Under the pieces are notes generated by a model, which had not been told where the DNA came from, did not search any database, and saw only the letters and a program-made list of their open reading frames with translations. The position numbers and the translations under genes were made by a program. From Phocaeicola plebeius DSM 17135 (GTDB lineage: Bacteria; Bacteroidota; Bacteroidia; Bacteroidales; Bacteroidaceae), in NCBI RefSeq assembly GCF_000187895.1, contig NZ_DS990130.1:558001-622000 (forward strand): a stretch of 64,000 nt of DNA, read 5' to 3'. Of this stretch, positions 38,871 through 48,293 are shown piece after piece (position 1 is the first letter of the stretch; every line of letters starts with the position of its first letter).

Positions 38871-39761
38871 ATGAAATCATTAAAATATATTTTGGTGTGC
38901 TGTCTGGCAGGGATGGCACTCTCTTTGGGAGCAGCTCAGCGCAAGAATAAGGCGTACGAAGATTACATCCGGCAGTATCATAAAATTGCAGTGGAGGAGA
39001 TGAAGCGTTATCACATTCCGGCCAGTATCACACTGGCACAGGGACTGCTGGAGTCGGGAGCCGGACGAAGTGAACTGGCCCGCAAGTCGAATAACCATTT
39101 TGGTATCAAGTGTGGACGGAGCTGGGACGGACGGACAGTACGTCACAATGACGATGCACCGAATGAATGTTTCCGGGCTTATCGTCATGCCAAGGATTCG
39201 TATCGTGACCATTCCAAATTTTTGCGTACGGGAGCACGTTATGCCTTTTTGTTTCGCTTGAAGATTACAGACTACAAGGGATGGGCACGTGGCCTGAAGA
39301 AGGCGGGCTATGCCACTGACCCGCGTTATGCCGACCGCCTGATAAACATCATTGAACTCTACGACCTGGATCGTTACGATACCAAGAAAGGTTTGGAGTG
39401 GATAGAAGAATTCCCAAATCCGCATCAGCCGTATTTAGCCAATGATATGGTGTACATCATCGCCCGTAGGGGAGATACGTTTGAAAAACTGTCGGATGAA
39501 TTGGGTATCAGCAAAAAGAAACTGCGCACTTACAACGAACTGCCGAAGGACTACCAGTTCATGGGAGGAGAAATTGTGTATCTGGAGAAGAAACGTCGTC
39601 GGGCGACGAAGGAATACATTGTGTACGTGGTGCGTCAGGGGGATTCCATGTATTCTATTTCCCAGAAATTCGGTATCCGTTTGAAGAATTTGTATAAGTT
39701 GAATAAGATGGAGCCAGATTCCCCGGCTCCGAAAGTAGGCGATATTCTGCGGTTGAGATAA
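38871..39761 (+). CDS. Exported peptidoglycan glucosaminidase with two LysM domains
   Basis: The 296-residue product has a signal peptide (residues 1-22). A glucosaminidase domain of the FlgJ/GH73 type follows (about 30-165, catalytic Glu61 in AQGLLESGAGRSELA, then NNHFGIKC). Two LysM domains come next: VYIIARRGDTFEKLSDELG (about 195-240) and YVVRQGDSMYSISQKFG (about 250-295). It should cut peptidoglycan between N-acetylglucosamine and N-acetylmuramic acid while bound through LysM. It converges with rlmH with a 5-bp gap. Confidence 0.92.
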   Translation: MKSLKYILVCCLAGMALSLGAAQRKNKAYEDYIRQYHKIAVEEMKRYHIPASITLAQGLLESGAGRSELARKSNNHFGIKCGRSWDGRTVRHNDDAPNECFRAYRHAKDSYRDHSKFLRTGARYAFLFRLKITDYKGWARGLKKAGYATDPRYADRLINIIELYDLDRYDTKKGLEWIEEFPNPHQPYLANDMVYIIARRGDTFEKLSDELGISKKKLRTYNELPKDYQFMGGEIVYLEKKRRRATKEYIVYVVRQGDSMYSISQKFGIRLKNLYKLNKMEPDSPAPKVGDILRLR

Positions 39762-39766
39762 CCGGT

Positions 39767-40240
39767 TTATTCGTGGTGGTAAGGGCCGTTGTTCAGAATG
39801 GTCATGGCTCGGTAAAGCTGTTCCACGAAGATAAGCCGTATCATCTGGTGCGAGAACGTCATCTTGGAAAGGGAAATCTTTTCCTGGGCAGCCTGATAGA
39901 CGGAAGGAGAGAATCCGTAAGGTCCGCCGATGATGAACACCAGCCGTTTGTTTACAGTATGCATTTTCCGCTCTATCCAGTTGGCAAACTCGATGGAGCG
40001 GAATTCTTTTCCATGCTCGTCAAGTAACACCACTACATCGCCCGGTTGCAAGGTTTTCAGAATGGCTTCACCTTCTTTTTCTTTTTGCTGGTCCATGCTG
40101 AGGCTCTTGGTGTTTTTGAGTTCAGGAATTACTTCCATATCGAATGAAGCGTAATGTTTCACACGTTCCACATAGTCGGCAATGGCCGTGATGTAATGTT
40201 TCTCTACTGTCTTACCTACAACTAAAAGTACAAATTTCAT
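39767..40240 (-). CDS. rlmH: 23S rRNA (pseudouridine1915-N3)-methyltransferase
   Basis: RlmH methylates pseudouridine 1915 in helix 69 of 23S rRNA using SAM. The 157-residue SPOUT enzyme is full length. It has the SAM-binding FIIGGPYGFSPSV loop and the C-terminal knot ending in HQMIRLIFVEQLYRAMTILNNGPYHH, which is nearly invariant in the family. It lies downstream of the EamA-type gene on the same strand, 32 bp away. Confidence 0.96.
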   Translation of the reverse strand: MKFVLLVVGKTVEKHYITAIADYVERVKHYASFDMEVIPELKNTKSLSMDQQKEKEGEAILKTLQPGDVVVLLDEHGKEFRSIEFANWIERKMHTVNKRLVFIIGGPYGFSPSVYQAAQEKISLSKMTFSHQMIRLIFVEQLYRAMTILNNGPYHHE

Positions 40241-40272
40241 TGAAGTCTCTGTTTTTGGATATTGATGAAAAA

Positions 40273-41169
40273 TTAGGATTTACGGGCTGCAAAGTATACA
40301 CCTCCCAATACCAGACCGACGCCTGCCACGGCAAACACCGTAAGCTGTTCTTCAAGAATGAGTGAAGCGGCTATGGTGGTGAACAGGGGATTCAAATAAA
40401 GATAATTGGAGGACTGAATGGCACCGAGTTGCTTTAATACGATGTTCCATACGACAAAGCAGATGAGTGAGGCCAGTACTGCCAGAAACAAAAGGTTAGT
40501 CCATATTACTGGGTTGGCGAATCCAGATAGTGGAAATTGGAAAGGATGTACGAGAAAGGTCGGAAGTCCGGTCAGTATCCCGTAAAAAAATACCTTTCGG
40601 GTGATGAATACAGCCGGATAGCGTCCTGATAGTTTGCGGATAATCAGGCTGTAAATGGCCCACGACAAGCCTGCGCCTAGTGTAAGGAAATCTCCTAATG
40701 GGGAAAGTTTCAATACAAAGCTGCCATTGAAGATGAGCAGGGCAACTCCTAACAGTGCGATTACCGAACCGGCCATCAGTTGTTTGCTGGCTTTCTCCTT
40801 CCGGTCGGTAAGTAAAGATAGGGCCGTTGTGAGCAGGGGAGTCATGCAGATAATAAAGGCCACGTTGGTGGTTTGAGTCAGGCTGAGTGCTGTATTTTCC
40901 GTCAGGAAATAGAGGGTTCCTCCTGTCAATCCGGTAGCAAGAAAAAGCAGTTCGTCTTTCCAGCTGTTGGCCAGCAGCTTGTGTGGAGAAATACTCCAGA
41001 TACCCAGGTAGGCAATGAGGAAGCGGAGAAAAAAGATTTCGTGAGGTGAAAGTCCGTTTTCGATTAGCACTTTCGTCGAAATAAAAGTAGTTCCCCAAAC
41101 ACCTACTGTCAGTATAGCTAGCAAATGATATTTACCTGTGGGATATTGCGTACAAAATGATAATGACAT
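40273..41169 (-). CDS. EamA/DMT-family transporter
   Basis: A 298-residue inner-membrane protein with ten hydrophobic helices in two EamA repeats (about 15-145 and 160-290). Helix 1 contains GVWGTTFISTKVL, typical of the drug/metabolite transporter superfamily. Substrates of this family include amino acids and metabolites; none can be chosen here. I start it at 41169 because the -7 box at 41220-41228 places transcription start near 41214, downstream of the in-frame ATG at 41223. Confidence 0.88.
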   Translation of the reverse strand: MSLSFCTQYPTGKYHLLAILTVGVWGTTFISTKVLIENGLSPHEIFFLRFLIAYLGIWSISPHKLLANSWKDELLFLATGLTGGTLYFLTENTALSLTQTTNVAFIICMTPLLTTALSLLTDRKEKASKQLMAGSVIALLGVALLIFNGSFVLKLSPLGDFLTLGAGLSWAIYSLIIRKLSGRYPAVFITRKVFFYGILTGLPTFLVHPFQFPLSGFANPVIWTNLLFLAVLASLICFVVWNIVLKQLGAIQSSNYLYLNPLFTTIAASLILEEQLTVFAVAGVGLVLGGVYFAARKS

Positions 41170-41217
41170 AAATAATCTCAGATTGGGAAAAGTCAAAATA
41201 CTTGTCGGATAATTGTG

Positions 41218-41249
41218 TTGCAAAAGTACGAATAAAATTCTACCTTTGC
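41218..41249. promoter_or_regulatory. Overlapping divergent promoters for nadC and the EamA gene
   Basis: For nadC (plus), TTG at 41218-41220 and TACCTTTGC at 41241-41249 are 20 nt apart. For the EamA gene (minus), the box TACTTTTGC occupies 41220-41228. The nadC -33 thus touches the minus -7 box, so the two promoters probably cannot be occupied at once. Confidence 0.65.
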
Positions 41250-41280
41250 CAATGCTAGAATTTTAAAAAGTAGAAAGACA

Positions 41281-42135
41281 ATGGATGAAAAAGTAGTAAA
41301 AGATTTGATAGACCGTTTGATAGATTTGTCATTTGCAGAAGACATCGGTGATGGTGACCATACTACACTGTCGTGTATTCCGGCAGACGCCATGGGAAAA
41401 TCAAAACTTTTGATAAAGGAAGAAGGTATCCTGGCTGGTATTGAAGTGGCCAAAGAAGTATTTCATCGCTTTGACCCTGAAATGAAGGTGGAAGTGTTCA
41501 TTCAAGATGGTACGCACGTAAAACCGGGTGATGTGGCTATGGTGGTAGAAGGAAAGATTCAGTCTTTGCTTCAGACTGAACGTCTGATGCTGAACATCAT
41601 GCAGCGTATGAGCGGTATTGCTACCATGACAAACAAGTATGTGGAACGTCTGAAAGGAACGAAGACTCGGGTACTTGATACACGTAAGACAACTCCGGGC
41701 ATGCGTATCCTTGAAAAGATGGCGGTGAAGATCGGTGGAGGAGTAAACCATCGTATCGGATTGTTCGACATGATTCTGTTGAAAGATAATCACGTGGATT
41801 TTGCCGGTGGTATTGACAAGGCAATTACTCGTGCCAAGGAATACTGCAAGGCAAAAGGAAAGGACTTGAAGATTGAAATTGAAGTGCGCAACTTCGATGA
41901 GTTGCAGCAGGTACTCGACCTGGGTGGAGTAGACCGTATCATGCTGGATAACTTTACTCCGGAAAATACACGCAAGGCTGTGGAAATGGTAGGCGGACGT
42001 GTGGAACTGGAGTCATCGGGTGGTATTACCTTCGATACTTTGCGTGACTATGCAGAATGTGGAGTGGATTACATTTCTGTTGGTGCCCTGACGCATTCTG
42101 TAAAAGGTCTTGACATGAGTTTCAAGGCTTGCTAA
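41281..42135 (+). CDS. nadC: Nicotinate-nucleotide pyrophosphorylase (carboxylating)
   Basis: NadC converts quinolinate and PRPP to nicotinate mononucleotide in NAD synthesis. The 284-residue protein is full length and has the motifs AEDIGDGDHTT, LNIMQRMSGIAT, the DTRKTTPGMR substrate loop, KIGGGVNHRIGL and the KDNHVDF segment. The C-terminal barrel carries VELESSGGIT and ISVGALTHS. nadA and nadB are not nearby. Confidence 0.96.
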   Translation: MDEKVVKDLIDRLIDLSFAEDIGDGDHTTLSCIPADAMGKSKLLIKEEGILAGIEVAKEVFHRFDPEMKVEVFIQDGTHVKPGDVAMVVEGKIQSLLQTERLMLNIMQRMSGIATMTNKYVERLKGTKTRVLDTRKTTPGMRILEKMAVKIGGGVNHRIGLFDMILLKDNHVDFAGGIDKAITRAKEYCKAKGKDLKIEIEVRNFDELQQVLDLGGVDRIMLDNFTPENTRKAVEMVGGRVELESSGGITFDTLRDYAECGVDYISVGALTHSVKGLDMSFKAC

Positions 42136-42202
42136 GATGGACAAGCATGTGAAGCAAGTCACTTGTTGAAGAAGAATCTACCAAATAAAAATAAGAAGAG
42201 TG

Positions 42203-42817
42203 ATGAAAAAAAGTGTTTTATGGAGAAGTGTGCTGGTACTGGCATTGTGTATTGCCGGAACAGCCAATGGAATGGCTCAGGACCTGAAATCAATCCTTTC
42301 GGGTGTAGCCAATGCGGTAGCGAATAAGGTAACGGGTGAAAGTGCTTCATTGACAGGTACGTGGACTTATGCGGGTCCCGATTGTAAATTTGAAAGTGAT
42401 AACCTGTTAGCCAAGGCTGGTGGTGAAGTCGCCGCTAAGCAAGTAGAGGAAAAAATGAGTGGAGTGTTGGAAAAACTGGGCTTCAAAGAAGGGGCGACTT
42501 ATACTTTCAATGAAGACAGTACGTATACCTCTGTGATTGGCGGAAAAACAGTCAATGGAACTTATAGCTACAATGCAGATACCAAGGAACTGACGATGAA
42601 AACTCGTTTAGGACTGAAGGTAAATGCGACAGTTTCGAAAGGTCTTACAGGAAACACCATGAGCCTGCTGTTTAAGGCAGACAAATTGATGTCACTGGCA
42701 CAGACCATTACAGGAGCTGTAGCAAGCAAGTCGTCTAATTCTGCGGTGAGTACAGCTAGTTCGCTGTTAAGCCAGTATGATGGGCTGCAACTGGGTGTGG
42801 AGCTTAAGAAGCAGTAA
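42203..42817 (+). CDS. Exported lipocalin-like protein (probably DUF4923)
   Basis: The 204-residue product has a signal peptide (about 1-25, cleavage after GMA/QD). The mature protein has a short helical start (LKSILSGVANAVANKVTG), then a domain with LTGTWTYAGPDCKFESDN and repeated beta segments (YTFNEDSTYTSVIGGKTVNGTYSY), resembling a lipocalin-like fold. It matches what I recall of the Bacteroidales DUF4923 family, whose function is unknown. I start at the ATG at 42203 rather than the GTG one codon before it. It follows nadC by 67 bp. Confidence 0.75.
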   Translation: MKKSVLWRSVLVLALCIAGTANGMAQDLKSILSGVANAVANKVTGESASLTGTWTYAGPDCKFESDNLLAKAGGEVAAKQVEEKMSGVLEKLGFKEGATYTFNEDSTYTSVIGGKTVNGTYSYNADTKELTMKTRLGLKVNATVSKGLTGNTMSLLFKADKLMSLAQTITGAVASKSSNSAVSTASSLLSQYDGLQLGVELKKQ

Positions 42818-42842
42818 TTTCACGTTTTGCGTAACTAATAAA

Positions 42843-42886
42843 AGAAGCATGGATTCCGATTGTAGGTTTCCATGCTTCTTCTTTTT
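42843..42886. terminator. Bidirectional terminator between the DUF4923 gene and hisB
   Basis: AGAAGCATGGA pairs with TCCATGCTTCT around a loop of about 13 nt, with T-rich tails on the plus strand and A-rich sequence on the other side. Confidence 0.8.
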
Positions 42887-44006
42887 ATATGCATCCTTTG
42901 CTGGAAGGAATTTCAAAATGATGAATGTCGCGCCGTATGGCCATCTTAATGCTGCGGGCGAGGGCTTTAAAGATACCTTCTATCTTGTGGTGCTCGTTAG
43001 TTCCTTCGGCTTTGATATGGAGGTTCATGCGGGCAGAATCGCTTAGCGATTTGAAGAAATGGAGGAACATCTCGGTAGGCATGTCGCCAATCTTTTCGCG
43101 GGTGAAGGTGGCATCCCATACCAGCCAGGCCCGTCCGCCGAAATCGAGCGAAACCATGCACTGGCAGTCGTCCATGGGTAGGCAGTAGCCGTAACGTTCA
43201 ATGCCTCTCTTGCTTCCTAATGCTTTGTACAGACATTCTCCTAGGGCGATGGCTGTATCTTCAATGGTGTGGTGTTCGTCCACTTCCAGATCACCGTCTA
43301 CGTGGATGTCCAGGTCGATGCCGCCGTGCTTACCAATCTGTTCCAGCATGTGGTCGAAGAATCCCAATCCGGTATGGATATGGCAAGTGCCGTTTCCGTC
43401 CAGGTTCACTCGGATACGGATATCGGTTTCCTTGGTTTTGCGGCATACCTCAGCAGTACGTTCACCGGCAAAAAGAAACTCTGCCACGCGGTCCCAGTCG
43501 GTGGTGGTTAATACGCATGTGTCTTCCAGTCCTTTTTCGGTCAGCAGATTTTTATCCGGTTGCAGCAGGATGGCCTTGCAGCCTAAGTTCTTGGCTAGCT
43601 CTACGTCGGTTGCGCGGTCGCCAATTACAAAGCTTCCGGCCAAGTCGTATTCCGGATTGTTCAGGTAGCCCGTGAGCATACCGGTGCGTGGCTTGCGGGT
43701 AGGAGCATTGTCTTCCGGGAAACTCCGGTCGATAAGGATATTGTCAAATTCAATACCTTCGTTTTTGAATGACTGAAGTATCAGGTTGTGTACGGGCCAG
43801 AATGTGTCTTCCGGAAAAGAGTCAGTACCTAATCCGTCCTGGTTGGTTACCATGACAAACTCAAAATCCAGTTTCTGGCGGATAAAGTAAAGATTGCGGA
43901 ACACCTTCGGATAGAATTCCAGTTTCTCGAATGCATCCAATTGGTAATCTATGGGCGGCTCGATGACGAGAGTACCGTCGCGGTCAATGAACAATACTTT
44001 TTTCAT
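42885..44006 (-). CDS. hisB: Bifunctional histidinol-phosphatase/imidazoleglycerol-phosphate dehydratase
   Basis: HisB catalyses two late steps of histidine synthesis. Residues 1 to about 165 form a HAD phosphatase (FIDRDGTL, with the nucleophile Asp at about 8; [22 protein letters not shown]). Residues from about 180 form the dehydratase, with paired His/Glu metal-binding motifs [17 protein letters not shown] and DEHHTIED, then the second-half [15 protein letters not shown] and [15 protein letters not shown]. It is last in the hisG-hisD-hisC-hisB cluster and overlaps hisC by 4 bp. Confidence 0.96.
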   Translation of the reverse strand: MKKVLFIDRDGTLVIEPPIDYQLDAFEKLEFYPKVFRNLYFIRQKLDFEFVMVTNQDGLGTDSFPEDTFWPVHNLILQSFKNEGIEFDNILIDRSFPEDNAPTRKPRTGMLTGYLNNPEYDLAGSFVIGDRATDVELAKNLGCKAILLQPDKNLLTEKGLEDTCVLTTTDWDRVAEFLFAGERTAEVCRKTKETDIRIRVNLDGNGTCHIHTGLGFFDHMLEQIGKHGGIDLDIHVDGDLEVDEHHTIEDTAIALGECLYKALGSKRGIERYGYCLPMDDCQCMVSLDFGGRAWLVWDATFTREKIGDMPTEMFLHFFKSLSDSARMNLHIKAEGTNEHHKIEGIFKALARSIKMAIRRDIHHFEIPSSKGCI

Positions 44007-45052
44007 TCTTCCTCCTCCTTGTAGTTTTTCAGGGCTTCCAGCAGGGTATCGTTTTCTGGGCGCGTACCGATGGTGATGCGTAAGCAGTTCTGACAGAGCG
44101 TGACACTATTCCGGTTGCGGACGATGATACCCTTGTCCACCAGGTAGTTGTAGATTTTCTTGGCATCACTGACTCGTGTCAGAAAGAAATTGGCATCAGT
44201 AGGATAGATACGTCGGCAGCAAGTAAGCTTCTGGAATTCCTGCATGAGACGGGTACGTTCGTGAAGTAAGGATTCTACCCACTGCTGTACCTGATAATGC
44301 TTTTCAATCATGTGGATGGCTTCTTGCTGGGTCAGCCGGTTCACGTTGTACGGATATTTGATTTTATTCAGCAGGTTGATGATTTCCTGAGAAGCGAAAG
44401 CCATGCCCAAACGAATACCGGCGCATCCCCATGCCTTGGAGAAGGTCTGCAGGATAATCAGGTTTGGAAATTCATCGAGCTGCTGCAGGAAAGATGTTTC
44501 ACTGGAGAAATCAGCGTATGCCTCATCCAGAATAACCAGTCCTTCAAATGAGCGAAGCAGGGTAAGAATCTCTTCCCGGCACAGACGGTTTCCCGTCGGG
44601 TTATTGGGCGAACAGAGGAAAATCAGTTTGGTGTGTTCGTCGGCAGCGGCCAGTAAGTCGGCAGCTTTGAACTGAAAGTTTTCATCCAACTGTACTTTCC
44701 GGTATTCTACATCGTTTACTTCGGCACATACCTGATACATACCGTAAGTCGGGTCGATAGCTACTACGTTGTCAATGCCCGGACGGCAGAAAGCACGGAA
44801 AGGAAGGTCGATAGCCTCGTCGCTTCCATTGCCTAAAAAAATGCGGTCTGGCGATACCTTCTTTACTCTTCCAATCAGGCCCTTTAATTCTCTTTGAAGC
44901 GGGTCTGGATAACGGTTGTTGGGGGTATTGTAGGGATTTTCATTGGCATCCAAAAATACGGAAGCCTCTTTCCCACTATATTCGTCGCGTGCCGAAGAGT
45001 AAGGCTTCAGAGCCCAGATGTTCGGTCGCGTAAGTTCTTTCAATGGTTTCAT
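44003..45052 (-). CDS. hisC: Histidinol-phosphate aminotransferase
   Basis: HisC transfers an amino group from glutamate to imidazoleacetol phosphate using PLP. The 349-residue fold type I aminotransferase shows SPNNPTGN (about 150), DEAYADFS, and the Schiff-base Lys in [16 protein letters not shown]. It is full length and lies 2 bp after hisD and 4 bp into hisB, indicating tight operon coupling. Confidence 0.95.
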   Translation of the reverse strand: MKPLKELTRPNIWALKPYSSARDEYSGKEASVFLDANENPYNTPNNRYPDPLQRELKGLIGRVKKVSPDRIFLGNGSDEAIDLPFRAFCRPGIDNVVAIDPTYGMYQVCAEVNDVEYRKVQLDENFQFKAADLLAAADEHTKLIFLCSPNNPTGNRLCREEILTLLRSFEGLVILDEAYADFSSETSFLQQLDEFPNLIILQTFSKAWGCAGIRLGMAFASQEIINLLNKIKYPYNVNRLTQQEAIHMIEKHYQVQQWVESLLHERTRLMQEFQKLTCCRRIYPTDANFFLTRVSDAKKIYNYLVDKGIIVRNRNSVTLCQNCLRITIGTRPENDTLLEALKNYKEEEE

Positions 45053-45054
45053 AG

Positions 45055-46332
45055 TTATTTATTTAAACGTACGGATACTGCATTTTTGTGGGCGTCGAGT
45101 TGTTCGTTGGCTGCCATGACTTCAATGGCCGGACCAATCATGGCAATACCTTCGGGTGTAATTTCCTGGAAGGTAATTTTGCGGATGAAGCTGTCCAGGC
45201 TAACTCCGCTGTAGGCCTTGGCATAACCGTTGGTAGGAAGAGTATGGTTAGTGCCCGAAGCATAGTCGCCCGCACTTTCCGGAGAATAATAGCCTAAAAA
45301 TACGGAACCCGCATTGACAATGCGTTCGCTGATTTCCAGGTAGTCCTTGGTTTCGATAATCAGGTGTTCAGGAGCATATTCGTTGGTCATTTCTACGGCT
45401 TCATCCATATTCTTTACTAAAATCAGTTTGCTGGCAGCTAAGGAGCGACTGGCAATTTCCTTTCGGGGAAGTTGGGCCAGCTGGCGTTCTACTTCTTCTG
45501 TCACCGCCTTCAGCAAAGTCTCACTGGTGGTAATCAGGATGGCCTGGCTGTCAGTGCCGTGCTCTGCCTGTGAAAGTAAATCGGCAGCCACAAAGACCGG
45601 ATTGGCTGTTTCATCGGCCAGTACCGCTACTTCAGATGGTCCGGCCGGCATGTCGATGGCTACGTCACGTAAGGAAACCTGCTGTTTGGCGGCAGTGACA
45701 TACTGGTTGCCTGGACCGAATATCTTGTATACTTTGGGAATGCTTTCCGTGCCATAGGCCATAGCTCCGATAGCCTGCACCCCTCCGACTTTGAAGATAC
45801 GGCTGATACCTGCCAGTTTGGCTGCATAGAGAATGGCCGGGTGAATCTTTCCTTCCTTGTCAGGAGGAGTACAGAGAATGATTTCCTTGCATCCGGCAAT
45901 CTGTGCCGGAGTAGCCAGCATCAGGACGGTGGAGAAAAGAGGAGCTGTTCCACCGGGAATGTACAATCCCACTTTCTCAATGGCTACAGCTTTCTGCCAG
46001 CAAGTCACGCCCGGTAGTGTGGTGATTTTCTTTCCCTGGAATACCTGTGCGGCGTGGAATGTGCGGATGTTGTTATAAGCCAGTGTGATGGCCGCCTTCA
46101 GTTCGATGCTGACTTTCTTTTCTGCTTCGGCAATTTCTTCCTCGCTTACCAACAGGGAGTTCAGTCGCACCTTGTCGAACTTTTCTTCGTATTCCAGTAC
46201 GGCTTTATCACCTTCAAATTTGATGCGGTTTAATATTTCGAGTACGGTTTCCCGCAATGATTCCGTTTGAAGCGTCGGACGTTTCAGTAAGTCCGCCCAT
46301 GTATTTCTTTCAGGATAAGTAATGATGTTCAT
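45055..46332 (-). CDS. hisD: Histidinol dehydrogenase
   Basis: HisD oxidises histidinol to histidine with two NAD+. The 425-residue protein contains the characteristic segments [37 protein letters not shown], the signature [18 protein letters not shown], and the zinc and catalytic region [15 protein letters not shown]. Second gene of the his operon, 31 bp after hisG. Confidence 0.96.
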   Translation of the reverse strand: MNIITYPERNTWADLLKRPTLQTESLRETVLEILNRIKFEGDKAVLEYEEKFDKVRLNSLLVSEEEIAEAEKKVSIELKAAITLAYNNIRTFHAAQVFQGKKITTLPGVTCWQKAVAIEKVGLYIPGGTAPLFSTVLMLATPAQIAGCKEIILCTPPDKEGKIHPAILYAAKLAGISRIFKVGGVQAIGAMAYGTESIPKVYKIFGPGNQYVTAAKQQVSLRDVAIDMPAGPSEVAVLADETANPVFVAADLLSQAEHGTDSQAILITTSETLLKAVTEEVERQLAQLPRKEIASRSLAASKLILVKNMDEAVEMTNEYAPEHLIIETKDYLEISERIVNAGSVFLGYYSPESAGDYASGTNHTLPTNGYAKAYSGVSLDSFIRKITFQEITPEGIAMIGPAIEVMAANEQLDAHKNAVSVRLNK

Positions 46333-46363
46333 AGTAACAATCTTTGTGATGAGGTTTTGAAAA

Positions 46364-47215
46364 TCAAAGTATCATTTTCTCTATGGGCAGCACCAGGATA
46401 CCTTGTGCACCGATGGCTTTCAGCTTGCCGATGATTTCCCAAAAACATTTCTGATCGAGAACAGTGTGAATGCTGCTCCAGCCTTCTGTAGCCAATGGCA
46501 TGATGGTCGGACTCTTCACACCGGGAAGAACGGCTACGATTTCCTGTACCTTGTCGGTCGGTACATTCATCAGCACGTATTTCTTGTCTTCAGCGGTTTT
46601 GACTGCATTGATGCGGAACAGCAGTTCCTGAAGTATTTCCTTCTTTTCGTCTGACATGTGCTTGTTTCCGATGAGCAGCGCTTCGCTCTTCATTACCACT
46701 TCCACCTCCTTCAGGTTGTTGCTGATAAGGGTAGAGCCGGAGCTGACAATATCGAAGATGGCATCTGCCAGACCGATGGCTGGAGCAATTTCCACCGAAC
46801 CGGTGATGACGTGAATGTCGGCTTCAATGTGCTGTTCTGCTAAGAAGTTTTTCAGGATATTGGGATAGGAGGTAGCAATCTTTTTGTGATTGAACCATTC
46901 CAGTCCGTTGTATTCCGTTTCTTTGTGAATGGCCAGTGACAAACGGCATTTGCTGAAGCCCAGACGGTGCACGATTTCCGCTTCTTCAGCACGTTCCACG
47001 AATTCGTTTTCTCCTACAATACCGAGGTCGGCCACGCCGTTGGCCACACATTGTGGGATGTCATCGTCGCGCAGGAACAGTACTTCTACCGGAAAATTGC
47101 TGGACTGTGTCAGCAAGGTGCGTTTGGAGGTAGATAACTTGATGTCTGCTTCAGTAAACAGGGCCATTGTGTCTTCGAACAAGCGCCCTTTGGATTGTAC
47201 GGCAATTCTTAACAT
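46364..47215 (-). CDS. hisG: ATP phosphoribosyltransferase
   Basis: HisG condenses ATP and PRPP, the first committed and feedback-controlled step of histidine synthesis. The 283-residue protein is the long form, with a C-terminal regulatory domain, so HisZ is not needed. Motifs include the N-terminal RIAVQSKGRL, the D-rich substrate loop GVADLGIVGENEFVE and the PRPP loop AIFDIVSSGSTLISNNL. It is the first gene of the operon, about 30 nt after the attenuator. Confidence 0.96.
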   Translation of the reverse strand: MLRIAVQSKGRLFEDTMALFTEADIKLSTSKRTLLTQSSNFPVEVLFLRDDDIPQCVANGVADLGIVGENEFVERAEEAEIVHRLGFSKCRLSLAIHKETEYNGLEWFNHKKIATSYPNILKNFLAEQHIEADIHVITGSVEIAPAIGLADAIFDIVSSGSTLISNNLKEVEVVMKSEALLIGNKHMSDEKKEILQELLFRINAVKTAEDKKYVLMNVPTDKVQEIVAVLPGVKSPTIMPLATEGWSSIHTVLDQKCFWEIIGKLKAIGAQGILVLPIEKMIL

Positions 47216-47243
47216 ATTGTTCTAAGTTTTTAAAGTGTCAAAT

Positions 47244-47330
47244 AAAAAAAGGCTTACCGAGGAATAAATTCTTACGGCAAGCCTTTGTGTAATCTTATCT
47301 CTTGTAACTGCACGCGTCGTCAGCCTACCG
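47244..47330 (-). promoter_or_regulatory. Histidine operon attenuator
   Basis: On the minus strand a stem AAAGGCTTGCCG / CGGTAAGCCTTT (47286-47275 with 47259-47248, one G-U pair) is followed by seven T, a strong terminator just before hisG. The segment CGGTAGGCT at 47330-47322, overlapping the leader stop codon, can pair over nine positions (with G-U pairs) with GGCTTGCCG, the 5' arm of the terminator, and so serve as antiterminator. A ribosome stalled at the His codons leaves CGGTAGGCT free and allows read-through; one that finishes the leader masks it. Confidence 0.85.
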
Positions 47331-47382
47331 TGTGAACCGTTAGGTAATGATGATGGCGATGATGTACAGTATTTAAAATCAT
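47320..47382 (-). CDS. hisL: His operon leader peptide
   Basis: A 20-codon frame starting at the ATG at 47382 encodes a peptide beginning MILNTV and containing HHRHHH followed by YLTVH: six histidines in 20 residues. It sits between a complete promoter and the terminator hairpin in front of hisG. Ribosome stalling at the His codons when charged tRNA-His is scarce would favour the antiterminator. No role for the peptide itself is expected. Confidence 0.88.
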   Translation of the reverse strand: MILNTVHHRHHHYLTVHTVG

Positions 47383-47404
47383 AATTATCGTTCTTTTGTT
47401 TCGA

Positions 47405-47436
47405 CAAAAATATTAGATAAGAATTAAAAGAGCAAA
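47405..47436 (-). promoter_or_regulatory. his operon promoter
   Basis: On the minus strand TTTG (47436-47433) and TATTTTTG (47412-47405) are separated by exactly 20 nt, one of the best promoter matches in the window. The leader ATG follows 22 nt later. Confidence 0.8.
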
Positions 47437-47471
47437 TATTTATCAGAAAAAACTCGCTTTTGCTGTCAAAT

Positions 47472-47957
47472 TTATAAAGATTCCTTTTCTTTTTCCGTAT
47501 AACAGCCTTTGAAGTACATTTCCTTTTCTGCTTTTTCCCTTGGGAAAATGAAATAGGTGCAGACGGCCTTGGTGCAGACTTCATCCTGTGCATTGTAGAT
47601 TTCGGCTTCAATGAACACAAAGTTCCGTTTCTGCTCCTTGATTCTTCCTCTGAGGGTAAGGTGAGAGTCGGTCGTGTGGATGGGTTTCAGGTATTGAGTT
47701 TCCATGCGCGAAGTCACTCCCGCCGTCTGAAGTTTGCGGGCAATTACCCAGGCACATATCTCATCCAGCAGAGTTGCCTGAATACCTCCGTGAAGGGTGT
47801 TCAACCAGCCTTGAAAACGGGTTTCAGGTATCCATTTGCTCACAATCTCGTCACCGTCTTCATAGAACTCCATTTTCAGGCCCGACTCGTTGTTGGGCGC
47901 ACAGCCGAAACAGAAGTATCCTTCCATTCCTTCCCATGGATTGATGATTTTTTCCAT
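47472..47957 (-). CDS. PaaI-type hotdog thioesterase
   Basis: The 161-residue cytoplasmic protein has the hotdog-fold thioesterase pattern: WLNTLHGGIQATLLDEICAWVIARKL (about residues 50-75), where HGG and the Asp or Glu of the following helix form the active site, then RMETQYLKPIHTTDSHLTLRGRI. The N-terminus FCFGCAPNNESGLKMEF carries a cysteine pair also seen in related proteins. The acyl-CoA substrate is unknown. It is 12 bp downstream of the Dabb protein gene and probably cotranscribed with it. Confidence 0.88.
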   Translation of the reverse strand: MEKIINPWEGMEGYFCFGCAPNNESGLKMEFYEDGDEIVSKWIPETRFQGWLNTLHGGIQATLLDEICAWVIARKLQTAGVTSRMETQYLKPIHTTDSHLTLRGRIKEQKRNFVFIEAEIYNAQDEVCTKAVCTYFIFPREKAEKEMYFKGCYTEKEKESL

Positions 47958-47969
47958 GACGGCTGAGTT

Positions 47970-48269
47970 TTAGATAGTATAGTCCACGCAGGCGCGGTTT
48001 TCCTTGGCTTCTTTCAGAATGCCAGCTGCGGCTACGTGTGCCGGATGGATGGCATAAGCCTTTACGTCGTCCAGCGTATCGAAACTGCTGTCCAGACAGA
48101 TGTCCCATACTTCTGCCGGGTTTTCATTCAGTCCTACATGAATGTCACGAATAAAGGGAATAGTGGCCGGAAGAGCCTCGATGGCAGTCTTGAAACGGTT
48201 CATAATGTCGGTTTTTTCTGCCGGAGAAAGGGTTTCTTTCAATTTAAATAAAACAATGTGCTTGACCAT
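47970..48269 (-). CDS. Dabb-family (stress-responsive alpha/beta barrel) protein
   Basis: The 99-residue protein matches the dimeric alpha-beta barrel (Dabb) fold: MVKHIVLFKLKE at the N-terminus, a central helix (TDIMNRFKTAIEALPATI), IRDIHVGLN, and the C-terminal HPAHVAAAGILKEAKENRACVDY segment. Members are small cytoplasmic proteins with few assigned functions. It heads a two-gene unit with the thioesterase. Confidence 0.9.
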   Translation of the reverse strand: MVKHIVLFKLKETLSPAEKTDIMNRFKTAIEALPATIPFIRDIHVGLNENPAEVWDICLDSSFDTLDDVKAYAIHPAHVAAAGILKEAKENRACVDYTI

Positions 48270-48293
48270 GTTTGTTTGTTTTTATGATTTTCG

